Shown: positions 54,695 through 64,000 of the stretch, piece after piece
Numbering within the stretch: position 1 is the first letter of the stretch
How the letters are laid out: each line of letters starts with the position of its first letter
Assembly: GCA_033032865.1 (NCBI GenBank)
Contig: JAWHQI010000023.1
Span: 744,001 to 808,000 of the forward strand
Source of the DNA: Dactylorhiza incarnata
Lineage: Eukaryota; Streptophyta; Magnoliopsida; Asparagales; Orchidaceae
DNA: 64,000 bases
Reading direction: 5' to 3'
Translations under genes and position numbers: made by a program
The notes under the pieces: generated by a model
The model's input: the letters and a program-made list of their open reading frames with translations, nothing else
Databases searched by the model: none
What the model was told of the DNA's origin: nothing

Positions 54695-55673
54695 CCCCCC
54701 ATGCATTCTCACTTCATCGATTTCTTTGCTCACCTTCCTTCTCTCTATCCCTCACTTTCACTCTCACTCGAGTTTCTTCACTCTTTGAGATGGCTCCCAG
54801 CCGCTCGGCTCCCAGTAGGAATGAAAAAGAGCAATGTGCGACTAACTTCTCTGAATATCCCTTCCCTGACGGGAGGGTGTCATATGAGGCATTCCTTGCC
54901 TTTGAAAACTCCTGGCTTCCCGAAGGATTTGTGGCTCGTCGCCCAGCAGAGGGAGATGCTATCAACTCCTTCTATGAAGACTGGCTCGCGTTCCCCCTTT
55001 CTCACTTTGAGGTCAGACTCCGCCTCCCCCTTTGACCTGAGGTGAGGCAATTCCTTAGATACTTTGGGATTGTCCCCACACAACACAACTCCAATGGGGT
55101 CTCCATGTTAACTGCTTTCGCTTGTTATTTGCACGAGGATGGGATTGAGTTTAACTTGACGGTCTTCCGGAAGGTATTCATTTTTCGGGCAACCGCAGAC
55201 GGTGTATGTTTCCTCACTGGTGCGCACGTCAAGGTGAGTGAGAACTCGAATAATGTTCATCATTGGAACGACTAGTTTGTTTTTGTTAAGGGTGATCTCG
55301 GAAGGATCCCCTACTCGCCTATTCAGAGGCAGAACCCAGTGACTTGGATGCTCTTGCTCACCATCCCAACTTCGATTTGGGGGGCAATGCCAAAGACCGA
55401 CTTGGCGAGCCAGTTCTTTATTGGTATGAGACGATGAACTGAGTCTCGTTCTCATCCCTACAACCCTCTTGGGTCGAGGGTGAATCTACCAACAATGCAG
55501 CATATAACCTTACTAACGGTCTGTACGGCAGGCAGGACGCGACTTCCTTCAACGAGACCTCCATACATGAGTTCATAGGCGCAGCTCCGCGCAACCAAGC
55601 TCTCCCACATGGTCGCTCGCCGAGGCCTTAAACTTTCAAGGTGATTAAAATAGGTCAACATGGCCAGACAAGT

Positions 55674-57064
55674 TGTTGAGGATTGAAAGTATCTAGTTGC
55701 GGCCTAAATCACCTAGAGGGGGGTGAATAGGTGGATTCTATGTCTTAAAGCGGAATTAAAAAAATAACACAGAAAAGCAAACAAACAACCACAGCACAGA
55801 CACAAGGATTTTATAGAGGTTCCCCGATGTGGGTAGTCCTCTTTCCCGCCTCGCCTATCTAGCACTTCGAGGCTAGACTCGGCTACTTCACCAAACTCAG
55901 ATTATAACTAATCTTACACCTCGGAGTTAAAAACTCCTACAACTCGGAGTATAACAACTCCTACAACTCGGAGTAAAACAACTCCTACAACTCGGAGTAT
56001 AACAACTCCTACAAAAGAAAATATAGGGAAACAAAATATTTCTTCTTAACCTCTAAAGAGATTAACTTCAGATCTTGAAAACAGAGTCTTCTTCTCAACC
56101 TTGAAAGAAAGCTTGGCACTAGAAAGATGAGAAGAGAGAAGACTTGGCTAACCAGATCTGACCAGACCCTTTGACTTGCTTGAAAGAATCTTCAATAAAG
56201 TGAGCAGCACTAAGATCAAAGGCCTTCTTCTGAGAAATCTCTAATCACAAAAGTTAGATCTCAGAATTCTTGTTCAGCAAAAGAGGAAGAGAAGAAGGAC
56301 TTTTTGCTTTTTCTTTTCTGAACTGACGGCTGAAGAAGGTTTTTAGGTCGATTCTTTTTGATGGATCATTTTGCCCTAAAATAATGACATATTTATAGGG
56401 AGGACTTCAACGGCTCTTGCGACAAAGAAGGGAGAGGCGACACGTGTACTGATCATGTCGGCTAACCCTAATTTTCAAAAACGAAACGAGGATAAGAAAT
56501 CCGTCTGTCCGTCATTCGTCGGGATTCGTCGGGAGAACACGAGAGCATCCGACGAATTGACTTAGCTGCAGAGTTTTCCTCAGAACCTAGACAAGATTGA
56601 CCTCTGTCAGCATTCGTCGGGATTCATCGGAATGACCCGAGTCATCTCGACGAATGGACTTGGCTTCAGAAAATTCTTCACAACCCAGCAAAAATGTCCT
56701 CTGTCAACATTCGTCGGAATTCGTCGGAATGACCCGAGTCATCTCGACGAATGGACTCAGCAAACATTTTCTTTTCTTCTGAAACCCTGCTCCACTCCAC
56801 AACTTTGAACACCTTCAGTTATGTATATGAAGTGCACCCCAAAAGAGAGATTACACATGGACCAACACTTTGTTCTATACAATGAGGGATTACATTGTTT
56901 AGAACTGTGTTTGGTGATCCATTGCAACCTGACTTTGGTATGCACTTAGCATTACGACCTGTCATAACACATCTAAACAAAAGTCATCAAATACAAATAC
57001 AATTCACTTTAGTTTACTAGGGGACATCTTCAAATCAAGGTGATTGTAGACACAATACCCAACA
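55674..57064 (-). repeat. Sirevirus-type solo LTR
   Basis: In the minus sense it runs TGTTGGGTATTGTG (57064) to CAATCCTCAACA (55674). It is not followed by a primer-binding site and lies inside antisense gene 2 of Tat-D. It has the Sirevirus block GGACTACCC then GGGGAACCTCTATAAAATCC (about 55809-55842, minus), a GGAGT/ACTCC hairpin array (55921-56013) and ATTCGTCGG/CCGACGAAT palindromes (56505-56755). ACAAG occurs at 55668-55672 and 57062-57066, but overlaps the terminus, so the exact duplication is unsettled. Confidence 0.75.
55921..56013 (-). repeat. Four GGAGT/ACTCC hairpins in the solo LTR
   Basis: Period 24 bp, 5-bp stems with 5-6-nt loops (TAAAA, ATAACA, AAAACA). It occupies the same LTR position as the S1 and S2 hairpin arrays, with unrelated sequence. 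Confidence 0.75.
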
Positions 57065-57174
57065 AGGATAAAGCTGCAGACCTTGTTACGCGCCTAGGGA
57101 TTGCAGAGAGGCTCCTCGAACAGTCATCAGGGGGCCTGATTTGCACTTACCTGACTGAATTCTTTTTTCCCTTC

Positions 57175-57874
57175 TTCGCGATGTTGCTGCTTGGTGCATC
57201 CACAATGATGAACCGACAATTCTTCGACGTTCCCCCTGAGGTGATTAAGAGCTCGACTCCTCCCTCAACTTCCTTTCTCTCCCCCGAAAAACCGAAAAGT
57301 GGCCCGTCCGACGCGACCACCCTTCTCGCTTCCACCTTATCTCATCGAAGGCCTTCTTGAAGACCACGCTCACCGAACTCCCGTTATCTACCAGGATTCG
57401 AGAGACCGTGAAAATCTCCACCGCGGCCTCGATCACATGCGCGTCGTAGAAGGGGTCTTCGTGCACCGACATATCCTTTGAAGAGAATGTGATCTTCTCT
57501 CCTGGGGGCGGGGTTCGGGAGGTTGAAGCGATGCTTCGTCGGTAGATGGCATGGAGGCTCCCCTTGCGGGTGGCCTCGATCCCTACCCCTCCAAGAATCA
57601 CCTCGATTCTGCCCAGTGCCACCGAGTCCACCCTATCCTCGCACATATCTTCCTCTTCTCTTCCTTCTCTCCCATCTCCTAGCAGCAACTGCACTCCCCT
57701 TGCAGGGGCCCTTCTCCCTTCCCTGACTTCCAAGAATTTAGGACAGGTAGCCGTCGCGTGACCTGCCACCTGATGGAAGTCACAGAAAGGTAACTCCCTT
57801 CTTTCCCTTCTCAATCCGCTTCTGCCATTACCAACATAGTTTCTTCTTCCTCTTCTTCCCCGACCAACTGCCAT
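57175..57874 (-). pseudogene. Tat-D gag knuckle and protease, truncated
   Basis: MAVGRGRRGRRNYVGNGRSG, knuckle CDFHQVAGHATATC, linker with GGVGIEATRKGSLHAIYRR, then protease RILVDNGSSVSVVFKKAF, where the Asp-Asn-Gly motif is intact, unlike Tat-A. A frameshift follows near 57345. Homology to Tat-A continues in the other frame through FIIVDAPSS and stops at about 57175, where pol was deleted. Confidence 0.8.
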
Positions 57875-58217
57875 CGCGTGCTGGGGCTAAGGCTGAGGCT
57901 GCACCGTCCTCGGGCCTGGATGCCATCCCGGAGGGTTGAAATGCCCTTGCCTCCCTTGGAAATTTCCTCCCTCCTAAAAGTAACCTCTTCCTTAGCCTTG
58001 TGGGGATCCCCCTGCTGGCCTCCAGGCTGGTCGGTTGGAACCTCCATCCCGATTCCTGCACCACGGTAGGTCCTTGGAAACCTTGCCTCCTTGGTTCCTC
58101 CCTCTTTTTCATCTCCGACTGCTGAGCCTCTCCTGACTTCCCCTCTCCTTCCGTCCATTTGGCCATCTTGGCAATGAACTCCTGGTTCATTGCCTCTACC
58201 TCGATCTCCCGCCCTGC

Positions 58218-58808
58218 TCATTCCATCAACTCCTCAAATGATAGAGGAGGGTCCCGGGCCAAGCCCATTCGAAATAACCCTTGCCGCAAACCGATGGTAA
58301 GCGCAAGCTGTAAGGTATGCCCGGGCACCTCGTTGACGAGGAGGACCTTTTCCTGGAATCGATCCACATAACTTCTGAGGGACTCCCCCACCCTTTGCTT
58401 GATCTCGAAAAGGGCCTCCGTCCCTTTCCTCCTCTTCTTCGACGTAGAGGACCTTAACAGAAAACTTCGCCTCAAATCTTCGAAGCCATAGATGGAACCC
58501 GACGGGAGCTGATGAAACCAGTCCCTTGCCTTTCCTCCCAAGGTGATGGCAAACAACCTGCACTTAAAAGCGTCGTTCATTTGCCTGATGGACATAGTGT
58601 CCTCGAACCACTGGAGGTGCTGGAGGGGATCATCTTTTCCTGATGGACATAGTGTCCTCGAACCACAGATCTCATCGAAGCGACGACTGCTACCGATTCT
58701 CCAAAGGGTATCCCAATCAACAATATGTTGGGGCAAGAAAGACAATTCCTTAAATTGCACATACCACGATGCGTGGTCGGGATTTACGAAGGTCCACGTG
58801 GCTTCCAA
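58218..58808 (-). pseudogene. gag: Tat-D gag capsid region with odd N-terminus
   Basis: From about residue 60 it is Ty3/gypsy Retrotrans_gag (HLQWFEDTMSIRQMNDAFKC, LGGKARDWFHQLPSGSI, FEDLRRSFLLRSST, ESLRSYVDRFQEKVLLV). The first 50 residues (EATWTFVNPDHASWYVQFKE, LSFLPQHIVDWDTLWRI) do not look like Tat Gag and extend upstream through a stop to MAGFGSSRYLGVG. A 26-bp block (TGATGGACATAGTGTCCTCG...) occurs twice (58587-58612, 58640-58665) at the join. I infer fusion of gag to other plant repeat coding sequence. Confidence 0.7.
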
Positions 58809-59066
58809 AAGTAGGAGGGTGGATTATCCAACTCCAAGATACCGACTACTCCCAAATCCTGCCATTTTCTTGGAGGTGCTCGAAATGAAGGTGCAGAGAG
58901 GTGAAGGAGTGGATGTGATGACGAATGAAGTGAGATTTGTGGGGAAATGTAAGAATTTGAGAGGAGGAGTGGAGAATCTGGAAGGAGCGATAGGGGCGAA
59001 GAAACGACAGGGTTCGAGCGATAAATTTTTCGCGAGCTTAGAATTTATAATTTTTTGCAAGCGCAT
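58809..59066. other. Sequence left of S3, origin unknown
   Basis: The minus strand contains MAGFGSSRYLGVG preceded by a C/T-rich, leader-like stretch. It is probably part of the DNA joined to Tat-D gag. No LTR or duplication is seen. Confidence 0.35.
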
Positions 59067-60935
59067 TGTTGGGAATCTTGCACACATGATTCCTGATTTG
59101 AAGAATTCACCAAGTCAAGACTACTTCACTTTGTATTTGATGGCTTCTCTAGCTTATAAATCTCAGGAAGATAGTAGAAGGAGTCTCGTCGAACTCAGAA
59201 GGAAGATCGTCGACCGCTGAGACGAGGGGTCAAATCTGCTGGGACGAGCTCCTGTCTCAGCGGATCCGCTGAGACGAGAAAGGAGTTGCAGATAGAAGAG
59301 ATCTGGCGCGTTAGTCGAACGCAGAAGACAGTTCGTCAAACGCTGAGACGAGACAGAAGAACAGCGGAGACTTGGCAAGTTAGTCGAACGCTGAGACTCC
59401 GCAAGTTCGTCGAACACAGAGAAGACGCAGTATCGTCGACTTCATGAAAGTGGCATTGTCGTCTATAAAGAACAAACATCGTCGTGTAGAAGCCTTGTCG
59501 CTGAAAAGGCTAAGTATGACTGATGGCGTCGGACATCGTTGTAAAGAAGGAATGTCGTCGAGAAGACTAAAGAAGGACAACTGAAGACAAGCAATCGGTG
59601 AAGTATGATCTGTCGACATAGTATCACTCATGTCGTCGAGAGAACAACATGATTACGACGACAGTATACGAGAAGGAAGATCACGACGACACAGTCAGAG
59701 ATAGCATATCGTCGTATATGCAGTTGCTGCAGATTGTCTCGTATCGTCGAGACACCAACATCAGAAGTAGAAGCTAGAAGAATTGAAAGTGTATCTAGTT
59801 CAAGGCTTCGAAAAAGTTATGTCGTCGAGATATTGTCCATGACGTCGTAACGATGGAAATATCGTCGAGACAGATTCAAATATTGCGGACGCGCTGTCAG
59901 CATTTAAAGCCGCCGCCTGATTGTCAAATCAGCGCGTGCTCTTAAGGAATGGAGCGTCTGACATTAAAGGACATCACATGTTACCGTTATGCGGCTCACC
60001 TGTCCTATAAAAGGGAACAGTGTTGCCCTAGAAAAGGAGATCTTCGAAGAAAAAGAAAAGAAACGAGAAAGTATCCCGCCGCTACACCTCAATAGAACAG
60101 TACTCTCGGCGGAGAAGAAGAAGAAGATCAAGTCGAGAGTAAGCATCAAGTGATCTCTGAAGAATCAGTCATCATCATCGACTAAAGAGTAGCCGATCAA
60201 CACCAGGCAAAAGAAGTGAAGGCTGAAGAAGATCCAGTGCTGAATCTCCAGATCAAGAAGCATCTTCTTCAACCTAAAGAAGCCAATCTTCATCAGGCTA
60301 AAGTTGTCGATCTGTATCCGGCAGAAGTAACAGTTTCTTTTTACTGTAATCTTTGTAAAGGCTTGAGGGTCTATTTGTCTAGCTTGAGGGCTGGAGAGCT
60401 GTGAGGCTTGAGGGCCAGGGCAGTGGACTTGCGGGTCCGACACCGTCTAGCTTGTGGGTTGGAGAGCTGTGAGGCTTGAGGGTCAGGGCAGTGCACTTGC
60501 GGGTGTGATTTGTCGAGCTTGCGGGCTCGGGGGCAGTAGGGGCTTCCGGGCCTAGGCTGTTGGAACTTGCGGGTCCGTGTTGTAGGGCTTGAGGGCCTGA
60601 GTGTCGAGCTTGCGGGCTCGGGGGCAGTAGGGGCTTGCGGGCCTAGGCTGTTGGGACTTGGGGGTCCGTATTGTAAGGCTTGAGGGCCTGAATATTTTGG
60701 CGGCGTTTGCGGAGCCTAGCACACTGCTAGGTAGGCGCAGAGGGAAAGAGGACTACTCAATACACCCTGTCTTGAGGAACCTCTATAAATCATTGTGTGC
60801 TTTTCTGTGTTATGCTTTATAACTTATCGATCTACTCATCAGAAAACAAGTACATTTAAAGGGGACAAAGTAATTTGTAAAACCTATTCACCCCCCCCCC
60901 CCTCTAGGTGATAAGTCGACACCCAATAAACAACA
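59067..60935 (+). repeat. S3 5' LTR
   Basis: 1869 bp, TGTTGGGAATCTTGC to AATAAACAACA. GTCGTCGA-type motifs are dense from 59185 to 59880. TATA (CTATAAAA) at 60005-60012. A GCTTGNGGGC minisatellite lies at 60360-60700, followed by the conserved block GGACTACTC then GAGGAACCTCTATAAA (60750-60790). Confidence 0.82.
60360..60700 (+). repeat. GCTTGAGGGC / CTTGCGGGCC minisatellite in the S3 LTR
   Basis: About a dozen diverged units containing GCTTGAGGGCC, GCTTGCGGGCTCGGGGGCAG and ACTTGCGGGTCCG, spaced 20-40 bp, with short GGC/GCC self-complementary arms. Same LTR position as the hairpin arrays of S1, S2 and the solo LTR. Confidence 0.85.
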
Positions 60936-60937
60936 AG

Positions 60938-60949
60938 TGGTATCAAAGC
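60938..60949 (+). other. Primer-binding site of S3
   Basis: TGGTATCAAAGC, two bases after the inferred LTR end, as in S1 and S2. Confidence 0.85.
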
Positions 60950-60953
60950 TAGG

Positions 60954-62535
60954 TTGTTCAAAGAAAAGCTTAATAGCTTGAACAGATTTGCCTTTGGGTG
61001 TCCAAGCATCTCAACGTTGGAGTCAAGGATAGCTGTTTGTTCCAAAGAGAACTTTGCCCTTTGGAAAATTAGAGCAAGAACTCACATGGAGACAATGGAT
61101 CCCAGAATGTTCCTAATTACTCAAGAAGGACCCTCCATAATAAAAGATGAGAGCCTCTTAGCCAGCCTAGACAAAGAAGCCAAAGATATTCTCGCTGATG
61201 CAGTTGACATCTCAACATTTTAGAAACTAGCTCACTGCATACAACAAAAGAGATGTGGGACTCTCTATCAATCCTTATGGAAGGATCAGAAGAAGAAAGA
61301 AGCAAAGCAGCTAAGAAGAAAATCAGAACACTGAGTGACAGTGACTCAAGCTGTTCAGACTCATAAGAGAAAAATCAGTTTGGACTTACTGTCTTATCAG
61401 AGTCAGAGGAAGAAGTCAAGGATGAAGGTTCACCTGAACAAGCATGCATAAGAGCTCCTATATCTACTTCAGACTTAGAATTGGAGACGAGTTCATCTGG
61501 TAATGATGACTGGCCCAAGTCATACAATGACCTCTTAGAAGATGTCAAGATGCTCAAGATGCTGTGCAAGGAGCAGGATGCAAAGATCTCCTTTCTTCAA
61601 ACAAGAAATATTGATCTCTCAGAAAAAGCAGAAAGGCTAACTTTAGAGAATGCAAAGTTTTGTCAACTCAAAAAGGACTTCAAGGCAAGCTCCAACCTTG
61701 ACTTGATAGACAAGGTTGGAAAAACTCTGAAGGCATTGATTAAGAGAAAAGACCTGTGATGCTCACTAACTAGAGAAGTAGTTCTTCTGAAGAAGGACAA
61801 ATTCATCCCAAAGTCCTGAAATCTTAAAGCAACAACATCAGAAGGGTGGAGAGTAAACTCCCCTTCATGGCAAAGCCTATGTCAAGCTCCTCCAAACTAG
61901 AGATCTCTCCTCTACTAGTAAATGGCTGCTGCTCCACTCAGAAAAGGGAGCAGGGATACTTTAAGGAAGACAGATCAGGCAGACCCTGTGGGCAGAAGGC
62001 TAACTTGAGGAAGGTAAGCTCACCCTCCAACAAAAATGTTGGGCAATCCAATCTTGGGTATTTCAAGTTTGGGAACTCCACAAGTGGAGCAAAGAACATG
62101 CCAAAAACCACAATGGTACCTCTGGAAGTTATGAGGAGGCAGAAATTTGCTGAGCCCAGAGAAGAGAAGAAATCCTTAAAGAAGACTGACTCCAGATGGA
62201 AAACATTGAATGGTGACAGCAAACATCATATCTATCGTCAACACAATTCACCTTCTCTGTCTCATTCATTTGTTCACACACAAAGAACTACTGCTCATAT
62301 AATCAGACAGAGAAGAAGATATAACAGGTATGAATGCTGGTGCTGTGGAAAGACTGGGCATTTTGCAATTGATTGTTGGTACAATTCAACTGCTCCAAGG
62401 GTAACAAATACTGAACTGGCAAACAATCTTTTTCACAACCACTATGCATACCCTAGGGCAGTCAAATCCAATATGCCCGTCAAAGCTAACAATTCCCTAG
62501 GACCCAAATTCACTTGGGTTCCTAAGGGCTTGTAA
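60954..62535 (+). pseudogene. gag: S3 gag, frameshifted, central part missing
   Basis: N-terminal Gag block FALWKIRARTHMETMDPRMF and DKEAKDILADAVD, a frame change near 61220, then KEMWDSLSILMEGSEEERSK. As in S1, the central Gag part is missing and an acidic SDSDSSCSDS stretch follows directly. A coiled coil (61481-61759, DDWPKSYNDLLEDVKMLKML) is followed by another frame (61846-62535) with a CCHC knuckle CWCCGKTGHFAIDC at about residue 163 and the ending GPKFTWVPKGL. That order matches the end of Gag in Sireviruses, just before protease. Several frame breaks make it non-coding as one protein. Confidence 0.78.
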
Positions 62536-62965
62536 TCATATTTTGCAAGTAGTCCAAGTGCCCACCAGAAGCAAATCTGGGCCCTGGACAAGGTGGCTGT
62601 TCTAATCCACTGTCAGAACAGCAAAGTTTATTTACTAACAAAACTAATGCAGGTATCTTACCAAAAGAGGGCTAAAATCTGGATAGGGTTGGTGCCAAAA
62701 GACAACTCCCAAGCAGGGCGGAAGAATGCCTTAGGCAGACGCGTTAGGAAGAATCGTATAATCGATACAATAAGATGTCACTACGACAAACGAACTAGAC
62801 AAGAAGGATGCATATCCTAGATGTGCTTTAACGACCAAAGTATTGTCAGAACAGCGCTTAAATATTTTAAATATTGTTAAATTCGGTAAATCATAGTCGC
62901 TCGATGCGGTAGCCATTGATTCCTCGATAAACTCAAAAAGGTACGCGCCTCTTCACCTACTCCCA

Positions 62966-62975
62966 CTATAAATAG
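62966..62975 (+). promoter_or_regulatory. TATA box upstream of S3 ORF2
   Basis: CTATAAATAG in the gag-ORF2 interval, 106 bp before ATG 63075. Upstream 62700-62950 has a few CGAT/TCGA-containing motifs but no clear palindrome array. Positions 62536-62965 otherwise hold no gene. Confidence 0.55.
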
Positions 62976-63074
62976 AGTGAATGTCTAGGATGGAAATTAC
63001 GCTCTCATTTGCCCTAAGACATTCCTTCAACAAACCACCTCTTCGTCTCCAACCCTTCGTCCTCCCAGGAAAAA

Positions 63075-63947
63075 TGTCAACAGAGAAAGGAACCGGTGAG
63101 ATGCCCACCATTGTGACGCTCACCGCCCTGTGGGAGCGAATAGAAACCCTCATAGAAAAGGCCATAAAAAATGAAGGATGAGATGAAGGATGAGGTGAAG
63201 TCAATAAAGGATGACATCTCTCAACTTCAAGCTCTACATGCGTAGTCCACAACTCTCATCCTGAACAGAATCACCAACCAGGAGCAAACCCTAGGCGCTC
63301 ACCTCCAGGAAGTAAGAAATGTCACAGATGTCGGAGATCAGGAAATTCTGGAGCATATATTTGAACTAAAGGAGTCAGTAAAAGAAGTAATCAAAAACGG
63401 GGAAAGGATAATTGAAGAAGAAATCTGGGAAGAGATCAAGGGAAACATAGCTGCTTGCTCGCATCAAGCGAAATGGGTAAGTAATCAAGTAAAGCAAGCG
63501 CTTCAAGTAACCCCCTCTGAATACATACCCACTGAACCCTCCACCAGCTCCAACTCTGAAACCGAATCGGGTGAATCCGCAACAACTAGAAAGAAAAGGA
63601 AAACCTCCTGCGGAAAGTACAGGAAGAAAAGAGTAAATGAGGTCCAACAGGACCCAGAATCTAGCCGGTGGAGTCCTCGCTCGAACGAAATCATCACTGA
63701 ATCTTGGATAGCATTTGGACACGGTCAGAAAGACCATGAAAGAGTGTACTCCTTTATCGAATGGAATCGTCACGTGAAAAATCTAGAAGAAAGAACAAGA
63801 CATAAGATGGCTTTTCCCCGCGGTCCTCCTCCTCCTCCAAAGAAAATCCCGAAGCCAATGAACTTCTATAGGCGAAAGAAAAAGAAGGAAGCAAATGAAG
63901 CCAGCTCCAGCAAGGCACAAGAAGACGTCCTGTTTAAAAACGATTGA
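63075..63947 (+). pseudogene. S3 ORF2: coiled-coil, Pro-rich, basic protein of unknown function
   Basis: Begins MSTEKGTGEMPTIVTLTALW at 63075 (or at an upstream ATG 62981) and shifts frame near 63170. It continues as MKDEMKDEVKSIKDDISQLQ, with TAG at 63243-63245, then 233 open codons to TGA 63945-63947. Visible parts: a heptad-like coiled coil (DDISQLQALHA; ITNQEQTLGAHLQEV; ELKESVKEVIKNGERIIEEE), a Ser-rich linker, a basic cluster TTRKKRKTSCGKYRKKR, a Trp/Phe segment, FPRGPPPPPKKIPKP and YRRKKKKEA near the end. No enzymatic motif. The helical, Pro-rich, basic plan matches S2 ORF2. Nuclear localisation is plausible from the basic clusters, and function is unknown. Confidence 0.6.
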
Positions 63948-64000
63948 AAGACATTTATTTCTTAAGTTCATATTACGTTAAGAACAATTGGTCCAGTTAT

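Larger units (their letters stand above)
54790..57150 (+). pseudogene. Tat-D antisense gene 2 (Transposase_28-like), stops and solo-LTR insertion
   Basis: MAPSRSAPSRNEKEQ begins a relative of the Tat-A gene: LSHFEVRLRLPL (TGA) PEVRQFLRYFGIVPTQ, YLHEDGIEFNLTVFRK and HHWND (TAG) FVFVKGDLG. Both stops replace Trp codons by alignment, as G-to-A changes would. The conserved GLYGRQDA block is near 55530. After the solo LTR the coiled coil resumes (KDKAADLVTRLGIAERLLEQ, 57065-57125) and matches the Tat-A segment ending ELRVKLEAAEALLARR. It then ends at the deletion junction. Non-functional, but useful as a second family member. Confidence 0.7.
44412..58808 (-). mobile_element. Tat-D: rearranged Tat element carrying copia and solo-LTR insertions
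   Basis: Left to right: partial 3' LTR, antisense gene 1 (44860-46040 and 54153-54307), antisense gene 2 (54790-55673 and 57065-57150), then directly protease and gag on the minus strand (57175-58808). RT, both RNase H domains, integrase and the tandem array are missing, with the junction near 57150-57175. The right end is unclear because sequence left of S3 is not LTR. Confidence 0.75.
59067..64000 (+). mobile_element. S3: Sirevirus-like gag + ORF2 LTR element, right part outside window
   Basis: 5' LTR 59067-60935, primer-binding site at 60938, gag 60954-62535 ending GPKFTWVPKGL, then a TATA box and ORF2. No pol domain is present. It has the same plan as S1 and S2 but a distinct family (LTR and ORF2 differ). 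The 3' LTR is beyond 64000, so insertion age and duplication cannot be judged. Confidence 0.8.

Noticed and set aside
55458..55661. Minus-strand ORF in Tat-D
   Set aside because: Shadow of the plus-strand antisense-gene 2 segment containing GLYGRQDA, which aligns with Tat-A.
63075..63947. S3 ORF2 as an endogenous pararetrovirus protein
   Set aside because: No adjacent movement protein, coat protein or RT signature. The frame lies within an element that has a Sirevirus LTR, primer site and Gag.

Overview
This 64 kb window is nuclear DNA of a flowering plant, made almost entirely of transposable elements nested inside one another. I found no complete host gene, rRNA, tRNA or CRISPR array. The plant assignment rests on Ty1/copia elements primed with TGGTATCA (initiator-Met tRNA type), Sirevirus-type Gag, Ty3/gypsy pol of the Tat lineage with two RNase H domains, CACTA-, Mutator- and Tourist-like ends, and two exons of a plastid-type ClpP. 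The species cannot be named from the sequence.

Layout. (1) 1-16,884 (minus): S1, a Sirevirus-like gag-plus-ORF2 element without pol, running off the left edge. Its 5' LTR is split by Tat-A (5,022-16,546, TSD ATAAT). Tat-A has pol, a deleted gag, a tandem array and two antisense genes. (2) S1 lies in an older Tat element, X, of which remain an antisense-gene tail (16,885-17,015), a tandem array and an integrase fragment (24,670-25,203). X's array is split by S2 (17,532-24,294, TSD GTCTC), a young relative of S1. (3) 25,204-26,403: possible host DNA and a CACTA left end, which carries Tat-B (26,404-32,245, TSD GCGAT; gag and protease deleted). (4) 32,251-43,656: A/T-rich DNA with a GATC palindrome cluster, the Tat-C remnant (35,192-38,175) between 395-bp direct repeats, ClpP exons, a Tourist-like MITE, a second CACTA end and a Mutator-type foldback element. 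(5) 43,657-58,808: a plus-oriented Tat LTR, then Tat-D (antisense genes, protease and gag; most of pol deleted). Tat-D is invaded by a nearly intact Ty1/copia element (46,041-54,147, TSD GGTTC) and by a Sirevirus-type solo LTR (55,674-57,064). (6) 59,067-64,000: S3, a third Sirevirus-like gag-plus-ORF2 element, running off the right edge.

Themes. The three S elements keep a Gag ending just before where protease would start, lack pol, and carry a second ORF behind its own candidate promoter. In S1 and S2 that promoter region repeats the TCGACG/CGTCGA palindrome module of the LTR. The Tat elements carry two antisense genes with separate TATA boxes, a 3' tandem array with a shared core, and LTRs full of GCGAGTGGACC/GGTCCACTCGC palindromes. 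By eye, S2 is the youngest insertion (about 0.7% LTR divergence), followed by Tat-A (about 2%) and the copia element (about 2.7%).
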